The notes beneath the pieces are model-generated. The model did no database searches, was not told the origin of the DNA, and was given only the letters and a program-made list of their open reading frames with translations. From Alicyclobacillus sp. (lineage in GTDB: Bacteria; Bacillota; Bacilli; Alicyclobacillales; Alicyclobacillaceae): 64,000 nt of DNA. Below are positions 63,842 through 64,000 of this stretch, piece after piece. The stretch's first letter is position 1; each line of letters starts with the position of its first letter. A program made the translations under genes and the position numbers. The stretch lies in the NCBI GenBank assembly GCA_023511295.1, contig JAIMBT010000024.1, positions 1 to 64,000 of the forward strand. Direction: 5' to 3'.

Positions 63842-64000
63842 TTAGGCGACTGGCTCCAAGGGAGACGGCCAGCGGCCTGCAGGCGCTTCTGCTGCTGTCG
63901 GGTAGGCCTCTGGTATCTTGCCGGTATATGGTGTTTTCCGTAAATACTTCTCGATTTGATTCATAAAGTAGCTGACGGCCCGGGGATCACCAATCAACGC
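63842..64000 (-). CDS. C-terminal end of an unrecognised gene, cut by the window edge
   Basis: A 52-codon minus-strand frame is open to the window end and stops with TAA at 63842. Its protein-like sequence (SYFMNQIEKYLRKTPYTGKI, then a Pro/Ala-rich tail) was not assigned to a family. Its third-position bases are less GC-rich than nearby genes by eye. Confidence 0.5.
   Translation of the reverse strand, partial: ALIGDPRAVSYFMNQIEKYLRKTPYTGKIPEAYPTAAEAPAGRWPSPLEPVA

Noticed and set aside
62339-63943. 534-codon plus-strand frame across dapH, fsa and the right edge
   Set aside because: It is mostly antisense to real genes and has no consistent family. Only its tail (63755-63826) shows nitroreductase-like sequence, reported separately.

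Overview
The window looks like chromosomal DNA of a GC-rich, endospore-forming Firmicute, most likely from or near the Alicyclobacillaceae. That placement is an inference from synteny and family content, since no database was searched. Sporulation genes (spoIIID, spoIIQ, spoIID, spoIIR, a ywmB-type gene and a ger receptor operon) sit beside housekeeping genes in an order close to the Bacillus subtilis rho-to-flhP segment. From right to left on the minus strand that order is fsa, glpX, rho, rpmE, prfA, prmC, spoIIR, ywlC, mntP, ywlE, rpiB, ywlG, glyA, upp, mnaA, the atp operon, ywmB, murA, spoIID, spoIIQ, spoIIID, mbl, flhO, flhP. UUG and GUG starts behind good ribosome binding sites are common, so many starts were chosen by Shine-Dalgarno position and family length.

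Layout. 1-6.5 kb: flagellar rod genes, mbl and the spoIIID/spoIIQ/spoIID cluster, with a near-perfect sigma-F promoter before spoIIQ. 6.6-8.9 kb: a degenerate-GGDEF/intact-EAL protein behind a cyclic-di-GMP class I riboswitch and an intrinsic terminator. 9.0-10.2 kb: a DUF1657 gene and a DUF421-DUF1657 fusion inserted into the murA-spoIID neighbourhood. 10.4-12.8 kb: murA and ywmB. 12.9-14.1 kb: a non-coding tandem array with a 125-bp unit. 14.1-25.0 kb: a DUF1146 gene and an eleven-gene nuoABCDHIJKLMN operon (complex I without the NADH-oxidising EFG module) from a strong sigma-A promoter. 25.1-29.3 kb: a four-gene germinant receptor operon in the order A-C-D-B. 29.4-32.2 kb: hsp20 and an MMPL transporter. 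32.2-39.7 kb: atpZ-I-B-E-F-H-A-G-D-C, closed by two tandem terminators. 40.1-43.3 kb: thiolase, UDP-GlcNAc 2-epimerase and upp. 43.5-48.9 kb: an MFS transporter, then ywlE-rpiB-ywlG-glyA and mntP. 49.0-55.5 kb: a secreted SGNH hydrolase facing ywlC, spoIIR, prmC, prfA and rpmE. 55.6-56.3 kb: a second array with the same 125-bp basic period and the same core motifs as the first. 57.1-64 kb: rho, glpX, three genes of the acetylase branch of lysine synthesis (patA, dapL, dapH) and a damaged right edge.

The most unusual content is the pair of related intergenic arrays, a single related element near 45.2 kb, and the right end. There a fructose-6-phosphate aldolase lacking its first strand is fused in frame to a piece of a GMC oxidoreductase at a shared GVTTNP peptide, with an opposite-strand nitroreductase-like fragment alongside. 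This is either a real deletion/rearrangement scar or a sequencing or assembly chimera. No rRNA, tRNA, CRISPR array, insertion sequence or phage gene was seen.
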